DNA of 64,000 bases from an uncultured Alphaproteobacteria bacterium (GCA_934271465.1 CAKQRQ010000011.1:1-64000), one strand, 5' to 3'. Counted from the first letter of the stretch, positions 42,601 to 51,953 are shown. Program-made: numbers and translations. The notes: a model not told the origin generated them from the letters alone.

Positions 42601-42791
42601 ATGCCAACCGTGCGCGCAACAACTTCGGCCGACGCTCCGGGGTATGTTGCCGAGACGACAACCTCAGGCGGCGTAATTTCGGGATAGAGCGCAATCGGCA
42701 GAGAAAAGACCGAAATTAAGCCCGCAATAGACATCACGATTGAGATGACAATCGCAAAACGCGGGCGTTCAATAAAAATACGCGAAAACAT
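39678..42791 (-). CDS. acrB: RND multidrug efflux permease, AcrB/MexB-like (HAE1)
   Basis: A 1037-residue inner-membrane proton antiporter, full length for AcrB. It opens MFSRIFIERPRFAIVISIVM and has the HAE1 periplasmic segment YPEITPPEVVVSATYPGASA. The proton-relay pair Asp407-Asp408 in GLVVDDAIVVVE matches E. coli numbering. The second half has GVNSVMTITGVSMIGGSGEN and the repeated transmembrane set. It pumps drugs, bile salts or other amphiphiles from the periplasm through a TolC-type channel. It is the last gene of acrR-acrA-acrB, 2 bp after acrA. No outer-membrane TolC gene is in the window. Confidence 0.95.
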   Translation of the reverse strand: MFSRIFIERPRFAIVISIVMSIAGLISVFSLPIALYPEITPPEVVVSATYPGASAEVVARTVGIPIEEQINGVENMIYMSSSSEDSSYQLTITFKPGIDPDMAQVKVQNRIQQATSKLPSDVQRQGVSVNSRSSNILGFISVFSPDKSMTNQELSDFVQNNMKNNLTRINGVGEVNVYSARLSMRVWLDADKIAALNIPIETIASAIQGQNYQPSLGKVGGMPGDGKQQMVYSLQTDGRINDVEEFKNIIIRTAEEGGLVQLKDIARVEVGEESYRAVSRYNNVPNVAIGVNQLTGANALDAMNNLKAELQRMKQTFPKGVDYLIGYDSTEYIRASIEEVVMTLVLTFALVIFVCYIFLQDWRSTLVPSLTIPVSLLATFAVMLAMGYSLNMLTLFGLVLAIGLVVDDAIVVVERVLTLMEQEKLSPKEAAIKAMSEVSSAIVATTLVLLAIFVPVGFMGGITGKIYQQFAVSISLAVFFSAVNALTLSPALCATLLRPLKPAQHGPLLCFNNIVNKSRDTYAGIVGIFGRKIGVVAVVYALALIVIAGILHISQTSFIPSEDQGVIMGNVQLPEGASRERTEAFINKITPLIMEEPGVNSVMTITGVSMIGGSGENVAMVIAILDTWGNRGSDLYSTKVMNRLRAKIAEFSDADVQFFEPPAIMGLGMSGGMDFRLQSLDTDDPQAIETALMAMLGKMNTTPEISYAYTTYTAKTPNIYVDIDRVKAESLKVAVGSIFSTLQYYLGSAYINDVNFGTQVNKVMVQADWKNRKDVESIKDLHVQSQTGEMVPLGSVVKLSKVLSPRVVSRYNQYPSAAITAVQNPAVSTGEAMAAVEKLAQTMPDGFGYEWSGMSFQEKSSQGQIGYLIALAVLFGYLFLVAQYESWITPLPVLTSVAVAMLGALIGLFITGLPLSIYAQLGLILLVGLASKNAILVVEFAREEHEKNGASLVKAAMVGTKERFRAVLMTSFTFILGVFPMIVATGAGAASRIAIGVPVFYGMLLGTALGLLVIPLLYVLFETMYEKISGKKQKADN

Positions 42792-42793
42792 TC

Positions 42794-43951
42794 TTATTTG
42801 GCCTCCTCAGTTGTGTTGGATACCAGACTTGCGCGAACAGTCGCCCCGTCAGCCACTTTTTGAAGCCCCGTAACGATGATTTTTTCGCCGCCGTTTAAAC
42901 CGGACAAGACAATCTGCTTATCCTCAAACATACCGTCCAATTTGAGCCGGCGTTCAGAGACTTTGCCTTTGTCGTCAACCGTGTAGACATAGGCGCCGTT
43001 TTTGTCCTGCAAGACGGCTGCCGGATTGATGATAACCGCCGGATGCTCCTCGGCCGAGGACAGAATCACATCGACATAATTGCCCGGGACAAGGCGCTGG
43101 GCCTCGTTTTGATATTCCAAATAAACAGCTATGGTTGCCGTTGTCTTATTAATCTCGTTATTGATGAAATAAGAGCTTATCGCATCTTCAAAAATATCGC
43201 CGTTGGGCAAAGATAAACGCGTCTTTAAGCCGGAGTTCTCCAAATCGCGGAACATATTGTAGTCTTTATCCGGCGCCGAAAAGGCGACGCGGACAGGGAA
43301 AGTTTGGACAATGCGCGCCAAAGTCTGCGAATTGGTGCTGACAAAGTTGCCCTCGGTCACAAGAGCCTTGCCGATAACGCCCGTGATGGGGGCTTTGATT
43401 TCGGTGTGTTCCATATCAATCTTAGCTAACTCCAGATTGGCTTCGGCCTGAGCAACGGCTGCTTTGGCCTGGAGATAGGCGCTCTCGGAGGTGTCCAAAG
43501 TCGATTTGGAGGCATAGTTCTGGCTGCTCAAGGCTTTTTGACGCTTGTAATCGCGCTCTGTCTTGACCAGATTGGCTTTGGCACTGGCTAAAGAAGCTTT
43601 GGCCAAATCCAAGTTGGCAATGTATCTGTCCTGCTCAATCACAAAAAGAATGTCGCCTTCTTTGACAACGGAGCCTTCTTGAAACAAAACTTTGTCGATA
43701 TAGCCTGAAACCTGCGGAATCAGATTGACGCTTTTGATGGCTTCGACAGAGGCAATGTATTTCTTTTGCGGAGAAACATCCGTTTTAACGGCCTCTTCAA
43801 CCAATACATGCGGCACACCGCCGCCCATGCCCATCATGCCGGCGGCCTGCGGCGTCAATTTGGTTTTGAGATACCAACCGATGCCAATGCACAGCATAAT
43901 GACAATAAAATTCATTACAATTTTTCTTTTCTTTACTTGAACCACTTGCAT
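42794..43951 (-). CDS. acrA: RND efflux periplasmic adaptor, AcrA/MexA-like
   Basis: A 385-residue membrane-fusion protein. It has an N-terminal membrane anchor (about 11-28, NFIVIMLCIGIGWYL) instead of a lipobox Cys. The barrel-sandwich segment is SGYIDKVLFQEGSVVKEGDI, followed by a helical hairpin (LAKASLASAKANLVKTERDY) and the second lipoyl half (IKAPITGVIGKALVTEGNF). A beta-barrel and membrane-proximal domain finish it. It links AcrB to the outer-membrane channel. The ribosome site GGAGAAGAAG is strong. It lies 1 bp after the acrR stop and 2 bp before acrB. Confidence 0.94.
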   Translation of the reverse strand: MQVVQVKKRKIVMNFIVIMLCIGIGWYLKTKLTPQAAGMMGMGGGVPHVLVEEAVKTDVSPQKKYIASVEAIKSVNLIPQVSGYIDKVLFQEGSVVKEGDILFVIEQDRYIANLDLAKASLASAKANLVKTERDYKRQKALSSQNYASKSTLDTSESAYLQAKAAVAQAEANLELAKIDMEHTEIKAPITGVIGKALVTEGNFVSTNSQTLARIVQTFPVRVAFSAPDKDYNMFRDLENSGLKTRLSLPNGDIFEDAISSYFINNEINKTTATIAVYLEYQNEAQRLVPGNYVDVILSSAEEHPAVIINPAAVLQDKNGAYVYTVDDKGKVSERRLKLDGMFEDKQIVLSGLNGGEKIIVTGLQKVADGATVRASLVSNTTEEAK

Positions 43952-43952
43952 T

Positions 43953-44570
43953 TTACTTCTTCTCCATTTGAATGCCGTTAAAAATAGTTTTTATTCCTTT
44001 TTTGATGTCTTCGGAGAATTTCATCTCCGGCTTGCATTTTGATAAATATGTGCTGAGCGCGCCGCGCCAAAAATAAGCAATGGTATCCCGCAGATTGTTC
44101 AAATCGACATCTTTTTTGATTTCGCCGTTTTGCCTGCATAACAACAATATCTGAAATAACTGTTGAAGAGGAAGCTCAACCAACGAACGAATCTCGCCCC
44201 AAACCTGTGCGAAAATAGCCTCGGACCATTCCATGCGGTAAATAACAAAAAACAAAAACTTACGAAAGTTTTCGTCCTCTTCTATCTCTTTTGCCCGATT
44301 GGATATTGTCTGACAGAGTTCGGAAAGAGATTTTGGCTCGGGGATTTTGTAACGGTTGTGCTGCTCGGATATTTTTTGAATCACAAGCGCCGTTATCAAA
44401 TCCGTTTTGCTTTTAAAATGCCAATAAACAGCCCCTTTTGTCAGGTTTATTCGGGCAGCAATCTCATCAAAAGTCGTGCGTGAATAGCCTTTTTCATACA
44501 AAACTTGCATCGCCGAATCGAGAATCGCCCGCCGTGTTTGTTCGCTGTCTTCCTTTGTTTTACGAGCCAT
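43953..44570 (-). CDS. acrR: TetR/AcrR-family repressor of the efflux operon
   Basis: A 205-residue TetR-family regulator. The N-terminal helix-turn-helix reads GYSRTTFDEIAARINLTKGA then VYWHFKSKTDL, close to AcrR and TtgR. The C-terminal part (about 80-200) is the ligand-binding helical domain. It is the first gene of the efflux operon, 1 bp before acrA, an arrangement in which the repressor controls itself and the pump; ligand binding would release it. A dyad upstream (44598-44620) resembles the acrAB operator. The inducer is unknown. Confidence 0.9.
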   Translation of the reverse strand: MARKTKEDSEQTRRAILDSAMQVLYEKGYSRTTFDEIAARINLTKGAVYWHFKSKTDLITALVIQKISEQHNRYKIPEPKSLSELCQTISNRAKEIEEDENFRKFLFFVIYRMEWSEAIFAQVWGEIRSLVELPLQQLFQILLLCRQNGEIKKDVDLNNLRDTIAYFWRGALSTYLSKCKPEMKFSEDIKKGIKTIFNGIQMEKK

Positions 44571-44597
44571 CTAAGCTTTTCCTCATCGTTTCTTTTA

Positions 44598-44620
44598 TAT
44601 ACATTCGATGAGTATGTATA
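44598..44620. promoter_or_regulatory. Candidate AcrR operator
   Basis: TATACAT-N9-ATGTATA, 28 bp upstream of the repressor start. The ACAT...ATGT core resembles the 24-bp acrAB palindrome of E. coli. Confidence 0.6.
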
Positions 44621-44651
44621 CTCTGATTTGGTTAAAAATCAACAAATTTTT

Positions 44652-45290
44652 TTAAATTTTCCTAAAATATTCCAGTGCCAAATTAATATCTTTAAACTCG
44701 TAATCCGCCTCGGGACAATGTTTCTCTTTATTTCCAATTAAAACGGTTATCATTCCGGCTTGTTTGGCCATTTTGATATTAATTTTATTATCTTCAAACA
44801 TAACACAATTTTTCGGAACAAGTCTGTGTTTTTCAAAAAAGCGGCAATAAGCTTTGCCCGTATATTTGAACTCATAATTCATGGAATCGGCATCAAAAAC
44901 ATCTTCAAAATGTTTCTCTTCAACTCCGATAGCGTTCAAAACGCTTTTGACATGGCCGCGTGTGCTGTCCGTCAAAATATATTTCGTTTGAGACATTTTT
45001 TTCAGAAGCTCGTTTAATTTCTCGTTAATTGGCAGACAGCTCACATCCACATCACAGATATAATCCAAAAATTCTTTTTTGGACAAGGGTAATTCATGGC
45101 CGAACGCATCAACGTCATAATAATGCTTGCTTCTGATTTTGATGATAAAATCCTCGGCCTCTTCTCTGTTCAGACGAAGCTTGCGCATAAAAAAGTGCAA
45201 AATGCGCGCGCTTTCCTGTTCGCCGATGACCGCCACATCGGCATAGAGTGTTCCGTCTAAATCAAATACCAATACCTTGTCTTCAAACAT
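44652..45290 (-). CDS. HAD-family hydrolase, pyrimidine 5'-nucleotidase-like
   Basis: A 212-residue HAD phosphatase. Motif I is VFDLDGTLYADV (nucleophile Asp10), motif II is in YILTDSTRGHV, motif III is Lys in GKAYCRFFEK, and motif IV is VMFEDNKINIKMAK. The helical cap with FFMRKLRLNREEAE and the YADV after motif I match the YjjG/SDT1 pyrimidine nucleotidase subgroup. The start directly follows malQ (stop at 45291), so it is the last gene of the glycogen operon. A sugar-phosphate substrate is an alternative given that context. Confidence 0.8.
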   Translation of the reverse strand: MFEDKVLVFDLDGTLYADVAVIGEQESARILHFFMRKLRLNREEAEDFIIKIRSKHYYDVDAFGHELPLSKKEFLDYICDVDVSCLPINEKLNELLKKMSQTKYILTDSTRGHVKSVLNAIGVEEKHFEDVFDADSMNYEFKYTGKAYCRFFEKHRLVPKNCVMFEDNKINIKMAKQAGMITVLIGNKEKHCPEADYEFKDINLALEYFRKI

Positions 45291-47411
45291 TTAGCGCTCT
45301 TTTCTGATTGCTGCCACGCAGCGGACATAGGCGCTGTCCGTGCTTAAATTTTCAAGCTCGACCGGAATCCGCCGCCGCCAGTTTGGGTGCTTGTCGTGGT
45401 CTGTTCCGGGGAGATTCTGCATCTCAATCACATGGAGCATATCTTCAAGCTGCGCTAGAAATACCGGCGCAGTTGTTTTGGACATAAACCGTTCCACAGC
45501 TTCTTCTATCCCCTCGGGATAGGCCTCGCCGTAAATATAATTTCCGCTGCGCGGGCGGTCATCTGGCCAAACACCGGCTCTATCCAGCGCCTCAAGCAAT
45601 TTACCGCGGTCGGCCTCTCTCTTATGGTAGGCATCGGCTTTGTCCTGCGCGCTGCCAATCAGCCCTAAGGAGGCATTAAGTTCAATATCATACCCGAACC
45701 ACCACATTTTTAACGGCGCTATATCATGCGTAGCCACCGAGGTAAAGGCATCGGCCGGATAATCCGCGGGCTGTTTGAAATCGCCCCAGCCGGCATTCCA
45801 CCGCTCTGCCCATAAAATACTCAAGGCATAGATATTTTTTTCTTTGAGCTTGTCCAAAAAACCGTCCGGTACATTACCGATACTTTCGCCGACAATCACA
45901 CAGTCGTTCAAATAACTTTCCAAGGCGACGATATTGAGCATATCCGCAAAATTATAATAGATATAGGTGCCTTTTTCGGACGCATCTGGGATTACATACA
46001 GCCGAAGCAGGCTCATCACATGATCCATTCTCAATGCGCCGGCATAGCGCATATTAGCGCGGAGCATCCGAATAAAAGGCGCATATTTTTGCTTTTGGAG
46101 AACTTGAGGCAGAAATGTTCCCAACCCCCATTTTTGCCCGTTTGGAAAAAACGCATCAGGCGGCGCGCCTGTTCCGGCGTTACGCATAAACAATTCAGGA
46201 TTGCTCCAATATTCGGCGCTGTCGCGGCCGACGCCGACGGCCAAATCCCGATAGAATCCGATTTTGAGTCCGTTTGCTTTGACTTCCGCCGCGGCCAAAC
46301 CAAATTGTCTGTCCGCCTCAAACTGCATAAATTTAAAAAACTCTACTCTGTCTTTGTGCTCTTTGACAAAGGCTTTGACGCCGGCAGCATTTGGATTTTT
46401 ATATTCCTCAGGCCAGGCCATCCACCCGCCCCACACTTTTTGAGTTTCGACCTCGTAAATTGCTTGAAAAGCCGCCAGATTATCCAAAGCCTCGCCCTGA
46501 CATTTGCAAAAAGTCTCATAAGCCTTGCGGCGATCTGATTTTTTGTCGGCCTTAAAACGGTCAAAACATTTTTCCAACATACGCACTTTGAGCGGGTAGA
46601 CTTTGCCGTATTGAATAAGTTCGCTTGCGCGCAGTTCCTCAAGCAGCGGCTCTATGGCCTTTTTATCCTCGGGCATAAACTCCGGCACAGCCTCAACATC
46701 AATATAAATCGGGTTCAAAAACTGACGCGAGATTGATAAATAAGGGCTTGCGTTTTCGGGATAGTCATGGCTCAGCGTATTCAGCGGGTTAAGCCCGATA
46801 ATGTCCGCGCCGCTTTGACCGCACAGTTTTACAAAATTGCGCAAATCAGTCAAGTCGCCGATACCCCAGTTGCGGCGGCTTTTGAGTGAGTATAGCTGCA
46901 AAGCAAATCCCCAAAGCTTTTGCTCGTCCTCTAATTTTTTGCATGTTTGAGGTGCAACCGCTAACGTTGTTTTGTGTTTTTTTCCGGCAACTTCCAGTTC
47001 AAGTTCATAATACCCCGGAGTCAAGTCCGTCGTCAGGCGTAAATCTTCTTTATACAGCTCGCCATTGTTTGTGCTGTTTTGCATATAGGCATAGAGCACG
47101 TCAAAAGTATTTCCATCACAGTCTTTGGCTTTAATCTTGATATCAGACAAATCTTTTGACACAACATCAATCACGATATCTCCGACCTGACGGACATAGA
47201 TATCCCGCACACACTGCGCCCAGCGCACGCCGTCAATCCGCCTGAGCGAGGCCAATGTTTCTTCCTTTGTATCACAGGTATACCCCATTGCCCGCACAAA
47301 AAATCGAATTGTGTTTTCATCGACATTGTATTCCTGACGCCGCAGACCAGCATCGCTAAAAAACGTCGCTATTCCCAAACGATCGGCTAATTCTTTTAAA
47401 AGAGCGTCCAT
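45291..47411 (-). CDS. malQ: 4-alpha-glucanotransferase (amylomaltase, GH77)
   Basis: A 706-residue enzyme of GH77. It has an N-terminal extension (1-~150), then the barrel. Catalytic landmarks are the nucleophile Asp463 in ALRMDHVMSLLRLYVIP, the acid/base Glu in VGESIGNVPDG, and the stabilising Asp in VATHDIAPLKMWWFG. LWGFALQLYSLKSRRNWGIG and GADIIGLNPLNTL are family signatures. It transfers alpha-1,4-glucan segments between short maltodextrins and recycles what the debranching enzyme releases. It is third in the glgB-glgX-malQ operon, with gaps of 15 bp to glgX and none to the HAD gene. The length is close to E. coli MalQ. Confidence 0.95.
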   Translation of the reverse strand: MDALLKELADRLGIATFFSDAGLRRQEYNVDENTIRFFVRAMGYTCDTKEETLASLRRIDGVRWAQCVRDIYVRQVGDIVIDVVSKDLSDIKIKAKDCDGNTFDVLYAYMQNSTNNGELYKEDLRLTTDLTPGYYELELEVAGKKHKTTLAVAPQTCKKLEDEQKLWGFALQLYSLKSRRNWGIGDLTDLRNFVKLCGQSGADIIGLNPLNTLSHDYPENASPYLSISRQFLNPIYIDVEAVPEFMPEDKKAIEPLLEELRASELIQYGKVYPLKVRMLEKCFDRFKADKKSDRRKAYETFCKCQGEALDNLAAFQAIYEVETQKVWGGWMAWPEEYKNPNAAGVKAFVKEHKDRVEFFKFMQFEADRQFGLAAAEVKANGLKIGFYRDLAVGVGRDSAEYWSNPELFMRNAGTGAPPDAFFPNGQKWGLGTFLPQVLQKQKYAPFIRMLRANMRYAGALRMDHVMSLLRLYVIPDASEKGTYIYYNFADMLNIVALESYLNDCVIVGESIGNVPDGFLDKLKEKNIYALSILWAERWNAGWGDFKQPADYPADAFTSVATHDIAPLKMWWFGYDIELNASLGLIGSAQDKADAYHKREADRGKLLEALDRAGVWPDDRPRSGNYIYGEAYPEGIEEAVERFMSKTTAPVFLAQLEDMLHVIEMQNLPGTDHDKHPNWRRRIPVELENLSTDSAYVRCVAAIRKER

Positions 47412-47426
47412 TTTCTCAGTCCTTCT

Positions 47427-49505
47427 TTATTTAAATTCCGCCACAACAACACTCCACGCCGATATGTTGACCGCTCCGGCAGACGGAGATAATTCGTGTG
47501 GCAGTTTTTCGGAAGTGTCCAATAAAATTTTTCTTTCAGATTTAGCGACAACCGTTTTGGGAAGTTTCCAATCCACGGCCTGATGTTCGGCATTAAAAAT
47601 TGCCCAAATAAACCGATTGCCGTCTTTAACCAAATAAGACAATCCGTGACGGCTGCCGTCATACCAATCCGTTTCGGAAAATTCGGCGCCGGCTTGGGTA
47701 TACCAGGCTAAATCTTTGTTACCTTCTTTATCAACTGGTTTGCCGGTAAAGAACTGTGTCCGTTCAAAGATTTTGAGCTTTTTGCGCAGGCGAATTAGTT
47801 TGCGGACAAAACCGATTAATTTGCGCTGCTTTGGCGAAATTCCTTCCCACGCAATCCAACTGACGGCGTTGTCCTGACAATAGGGATTGTTGTTGCCTAA
47901 CTGCGAGCGGCAAAATTCGTCCCCGAAAACAATCATCGGCGTTCCGAAAGACATCATCAAGGTCGCCAGCATAGCTTTGGTTCTGTCCATGCGGTTTTGA
48001 AGCACTCTCGGGTTGCGGCTTTCGCCTTCTTCTCCGGAATTCCAACTCCAGTTTGAATCCGTTCCGTCGCGGTTGTTCTCACCGTTGGCATTATTGTGCT
48101 TACCATTGTAACTAACCAAATCATTGAGCGTAAATCCGTCATGCGCCGTGATAAAATTCAGGCTTGACGAAATGGGGCGGTTGTTGTGTCCGAAAACTTC
48201 GCTGGAGCCTGTCAAGCGGGAAGCCATTTCGGCCGCCTGATAGGCCTCGCCTTTCCAAAAACGGCGGACATTATCCCTATATTTATCGTTCCACTCGACC
48301 CAACCTGTCGGAAAAGCACCCAGCTGATATCCCCCGAAACCGACATCCCACGGTTCGGCAATTAATTTGACTTTTTGCAACACATTATCCTGCGCGGCCG
48401 CATACAAAAATCCACTGGTCTGCTTGAACTCATTATTGCGTCGGCACAAGGTCGGCGCCAAATCAAAACGAAAACCGTCCACGTGCATTTTTTCGACCCA
48501 ATAGCGCAGGGAATCCATTACCAGCCTGACGACATCCGGATTTTGCAAGTTAAAACTTGCGCCGCAGCCCGTTGTATCGTGATAAAGACGTTTGTTGTCC
48601 GGATTGAGAATATAGTAAGACAGGTTATCAATCCCGCGATAGCACAATGTCGGCCCTAGCTGGTTACCCTCACCAGTATGGTTGTAAACCACGTCCAAAA
48701 TCACTTCCATTCCGTGGGCGTGCATAATTTTGACCATATCGCGGATTTCGTTGATATCGCCGCCAGAAAGATAAGACTGTTCGGGCGCAAAAAAACTGAA
48801 GCTTTCATATCCCCAATAATTATCGATGATATAGCCCCTTTTGTGGCGGTTTCCGAAAAAAGCGTGTATCGGCAAAAGCTCAACCGCCGTAACGCCCAGA
48901 TGCTTCAAATAATTGATTGTCGACTCATGGGCAAAACCGGCAAAAGTTCCTCTTTTGGAATCCGGCAAAAATGGATTGAGTTTTGTTGCCCCGCGGAGAT
49001 GAGTTTCATAAATAATGCTCTGCTCCATTTTGTAATGCGGCGGCGTGTCGTTTTCCCAATCATAAGCCTCATCGTCCACAACAACGGATTTGGGCACATA
49101 GGGTGCGGAATCCAATTCAGAAAAAGACAAATCTTTGTCGGGACTGTCGATATCATACCCGAAAATCGCCTTATTCCAAATTAGCGTTCCGACAAGTTTT
49201 TTGCCGTAAGGATCTATCAGCAATTTGTGCGGATTGAATCGATAGCCCATTTCGGGTTTATAGATGCCGTAAACACGATAGCCATATACTGTTCCGACGG
49301 GCGCATTTTGCAGATAAATATGCCATATATTTCCGTCACGCGCGGTCAGTTCATAACGTTCTTCTTCGACGGCGCCACTTTCATTGAACAAGCATAATTC
49401 AACCTTGGCGGCATGCACCGAAAACAGCGCAAAGTTGATGCCCCGACCGTCATAAAACGAGCCCAGCGGCCACGGTGTTCCGGAAGATGTTGCGTAGCGA
49501 ACCAT
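47427..49505 (-). CDS. glgX: Glycogen debranching enzyme (isoamylase-type, GH13)
   Basis: A 692-residue GH13 enzyme. It has an N-terminal CBM48 (PLGSFYDGRGINFALFSVHA) and the four GH13 regions: DVVYNHTGEGNQ, GFRFDLAPTL with nucleophile Asp348, LIAEPWDVG with acid/base Glu, and FITAHDGFTLNDLVSYNGKH with the third Asp. The C-terminus is a small beta domain. This pattern is that of GlgX, which cuts alpha-1,6 branches of limit glycogen. It lies 9 bp after glgB. In the pathway it supplies linear malto-oligosaccharides for malQ. A phosphorylase is not in the window. Confidence 0.95.
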   Translation of the reverse strand: MVRYATSSGTPWPLGSFYDGRGINFALFSVHAAKVELCLFNESGAVEEERYELTARDGNIWHIYLQNAPVGTVYGYRVYGIYKPEMGYRFNPHKLLIDPYGKKLVGTLIWNKAIFGYDIDSPDKDLSFSELDSAPYVPKSVVVDDEAYDWENDTPPHYKMEQSIIYETHLRGATKLNPFLPDSKRGTFAGFAHESTINYLKHLGVTAVELLPIHAFFGNRHKRGYIIDNYWGYESFSFFAPEQSYLSGGDINEIRDMVKIMHAHGMEVILDVVYNHTGEGNQLGPTLCYRGIDNLSYYILNPDNKRLYHDTTGCGASFNLQNPDVVRLVMDSLRYWVEKMHVDGFRFDLAPTLCRRNNEFKQTSGFLYAAAQDNVLQKVKLIAEPWDVGFGGYQLGAFPTGWVEWNDKYRDNVRRFWKGEAYQAAEMASRLTGSSEVFGHNNRPISSSLNFITAHDGFTLNDLVSYNGKHNNANGENNRDGTDSNWSWNSGEEGESRNPRVLQNRMDRTKAMLATLMMSFGTPMIVFGDEFCRSQLGNNNPYCQDNAVSWIAWEGISPKQRKLIGFVRKLIRLRKKLKIFERTQFFTGKPVDKEGNKDLAWYTQAGAEFSETDWYDGSRHGLSYLVKDGNRFIWAIFNAEHQAVDWKLPKTVVAKSERKILLDTSEKLPHELSPSAGAVNISAWSVVVAEFK

Positions 49506-49514
49506 TCTGCCTCC

Positions 49515-51707
49515 TTAGCGGATGGGTTTGATAACGATTGTCGACAGCGGCGGCAAAGTTACCTTAATGGAGAAAGGTTTATAATTGCATTCTTCTTTTT
49601 CGGCCTGAACAGGACCGTTGTTTTTGACACCGCTTCCCCAGTAATTTGTATCATCGCTATTGAATATTTCCTGATACTGACAATCTTCAGGCACTCCGAT
49701 ACGATAACCTTCGCGCACAACCGGCGTAAAGTTGCAGATTGCAATCAGATAATCGCCAGGGTTATACCCTTTGCGCATATAGGCAATAACGCTGTCGTCG
49801 GCGTTGGAATGATCAATCCACTCAAACCCTCGATAATCAAAATCCTGTTGATACAAAGGCTCGTTTCCTTTATACATCAGGTTCAAATCACGAACGCAAT
49901 TTTGCATGCCTTTATACATCGGATAATCCAGCAAAAACCACCTCAGGCTTTCTTCAGAATTCCACTCATAATCCTGTCCGAATTCACAGCCCATAAACAA
50001 AAGTTTTTTACCAGGGTGCGTATACATAAAACCGTAATAGGCCCTCAGGTTTGCAAACTTTTGCCATTCGTCTCCAGGCATTTTAGAAAGCATGGATCCT
50101 TTGCCATGAACAACTTCATCATGCGAAATCGGCAGAACAAAGTTTTCGTTAAACGCATACAATAGTCCGAACGTCAACATGCCGTGATGATATTTGCGAT
50201 GAATCGGCTCATGCGATATATAGCGCAGTGTATCATTCATCCAGCCCATATTCCATTTGTAACCGAACCCGAGCCCGCCCATTGTTGTCGGACGAGACAC
50301 CATCGGCCAAGCTGTCGACTCTTCGGCAATGGTCACCGCTCCGTCAACCTGCGAATAAGCCAGCTCATTCATGCGGCGCAAAAATGAAATGGCTTCCAGA
50401 TTTTCATTGCCGCCGTATTGGTTGGGAATCCATTCGCCGTTTTTGCGCGAATAGTCCAGATACAACATTGACGCAACCGCATCAACACGCAGGCCGTCAA
50501 TGTGAAATTCCTTGAGCCAATAAATAGCACTGGCGCACAAAAAGTTGGAAACCTCGGAGCGGCCGTAATTATAAATTTTTGTTCCCCAATCTGTATGCTC
50601 GCCTTTGCGCGGATCAGCGTGTTCATACAGGTGCGTTCCATCAAATTCGTTGAGGCCGTGGCCGTCTTTCGGGAAGTGTGCCGGAACCCAATCCATAATC
50701 ACACTGATGCCTGCCTGATGAAATTTGTCAATCAGGTATCTGAAATCATCTGGCGTTCCAAAACGGGAAGTCGGCGCAAACATTCCTATAACCTGATATC
50801 CCCAAGAAGAATCCAACGGATGCTCCGCAACGGGCAAAAATTCGACATGCGTAAAGCCCATATTCATCACATAGGGAATCAATGTATCGGCCAACTCGCG
50901 GTAGGTCAGATATTCGTTGTTTTCTTTGCGGCGCCACGAGCCCAAATGCACCTCATAAATGGACATCGGACGGTCAAACGAATTGTGCTCCGAACGATAG
51001 TTCATCCATTCGGCATCGTTCCAAATATAGTGGTTGATATCATACACAATCGAGGCCGTATTGGGGCGCTTTTCGGAATAAAACGCCACCGGATCGGCTT
51101 TTAAGAAAACATCGTTGCTTTGGGTCTTGATTTCGTATTTATAAAGTTCGCCCTCGCCGATGCCGGGGATAAAGATATCCCACACGCCGCAGGAGGGATG
51201 CTTGCGCATCACGTCGACACGACCGTCCCAGTTGTTGAACGCGCCGACCACGCTGACCCTTTTGGCATTGGGCGCCCATACCGCAAATCCAACGCCCTTA
51301 GCGCCTTCTTTTTCCATTACATGAGCACCGAGTTTTTTATACATCTCAAGATGTTTTCCCTCGGCCAACAGATAAATATCCATATCGCCCAACGTGGGGG
51401 TAAAACGGTAGGTATCTTCCGCAATATAGGTGTAATTTTTGTCATTAGTAATACGAAATTGATAATCGAAATCGTCCGTCTTTCCTAAATCAATTTGGTA
51501 GAATCCACGCTCGTCCAATTTGGTCATCATACCGAGCGAATCCCCTGCGCGGTTCAAGACCTCAATTGATACGGAATGAGGCTGATAAGCTCTGATATAA
51601 ACTTCTTTCGAGCCTTTGTTTTTGTGTATCCCCAACACCGCAAAAACATTGCCGTGATCGCCGTTTATTACAGCTTCCATTTCTTCTTTCGATAATAAAT
51701 TCTGCAT
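49515..51707 (-). CDS. glgB: 1,4-alpha-glucan branching enzyme (GH13)
   Basis: 730 residues from ATG 51707, chosen by AAGGAAAAATTT upstream and the family length (E. coli 728). It has an N-terminal domain with FAVLGIHKNKGSKEVYIRAY, CBM48 (GVGFAVWAPNAKRVSVVGAF) and the catalytic barrel. Nucleophile Asp409 lies in DGLRVDAVASMLYLDYS, the acid/base in VTIAEESTAWP, and the third Asp in PISHDEVVHGKGSM. It moves a 1,4-linked chain to a 1,6 position in glycogen. It is the first gene of the operon, behind a good sigma70-type promoter. The synthesis genes glgA and glgC are not in this window. Confidence 0.96.
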   Translation of the reverse strand: MQNLLSKEEMEAVINGDHGNVFAVLGIHKNKGSKEVYIRAYQPHSVSIEVLNRAGDSLGMMTKLDERGFYQIDLGKTDDFDYQFRITNDKNYTYIAEDTYRFTPTLGDMDIYLLAEGKHLEMYKKLGAHVMEKEGAKGVGFAVWAPNAKRVSVVGAFNNWDGRVDVMRKHPSCGVWDIFIPGIGEGELYKYEIKTQSNDVFLKADPVAFYSEKRPNTASIVYDINHYIWNDAEWMNYRSEHNSFDRPMSIYEVHLGSWRRKENNEYLTYRELADTLIPYVMNMGFTHVEFLPVAEHPLDSSWGYQVIGMFAPTSRFGTPDDFRYLIDKFHQAGISVIMDWVPAHFPKDGHGLNEFDGTHLYEHADPRKGEHTDWGTKIYNYGRSEVSNFLCASAIYWLKEFHIDGLRVDAVASMLYLDYSRKNGEWIPNQYGGNENLEAISFLRRMNELAYSQVDGAVTIAEESTAWPMVSRPTTMGGLGFGYKWNMGWMNDTLRYISHEPIHRKYHHGMLTFGLLYAFNENFVLPISHDEVVHGKGSMLSKMPGDEWQKFANLRAYYGFMYTHPGKKLLFMGCEFGQDYEWNSEESLRWFLLDYPMYKGMQNCVRDLNLMYKGNEPLYQQDFDYRGFEWIDHSNADDSVIAYMRKGYNPGDYLIAICNFTPVVREGYRIGVPEDCQYQEIFNSDDTNYWGSGVKNNGPVQAEKEECNYKPFSIKVTLPPLSTIVIKPIR

Positions 51708-51785
51708 AAATTTTTCCTTAAATTTAACAACATAATTACACGCGTTTTTCATCATATTTTTTATCATAAAAAACTCTGTAAAACA

Positions 51786-51814
51786 GTTATAATTTCTAAA
51801 CCGTTTAAATGCAA
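51786..51814 (-). promoter_or_regulatory. Sigma70-type promoter of the glgB-glgX-malQ-HAD operon
   Basis: The minus strand has TTGCAT (51814-51809), a 17-base spacer and TATAAC (51791-51786), about 80 bp upstream of the glgB ATG. Confidence 0.55.
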
Positions 51815-51887
51815 GCTTTTAATATCGGACATCAAAAAAATTTTTACACGTTTTTTATTTTTTTTGACATTAATGTTTGATTAACTA

Positions 51888-51915
51888 TTGACGTATCGAT
51901 TTTTGTATGTATATT
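51888..51915 (+). promoter_or_regulatory. Promoter of the DUF2934 gene
   Basis: TTGACG, a 16-base spacer and TATATT, about 40 bp before the ATG at 51954. It is divergent from the glgB promoter across ~70 bp. Confidence 0.5.
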
Positions 51916-51953
51916 AAATAATGTTTATTGAATTTTATTTGGAGTTAGTGATT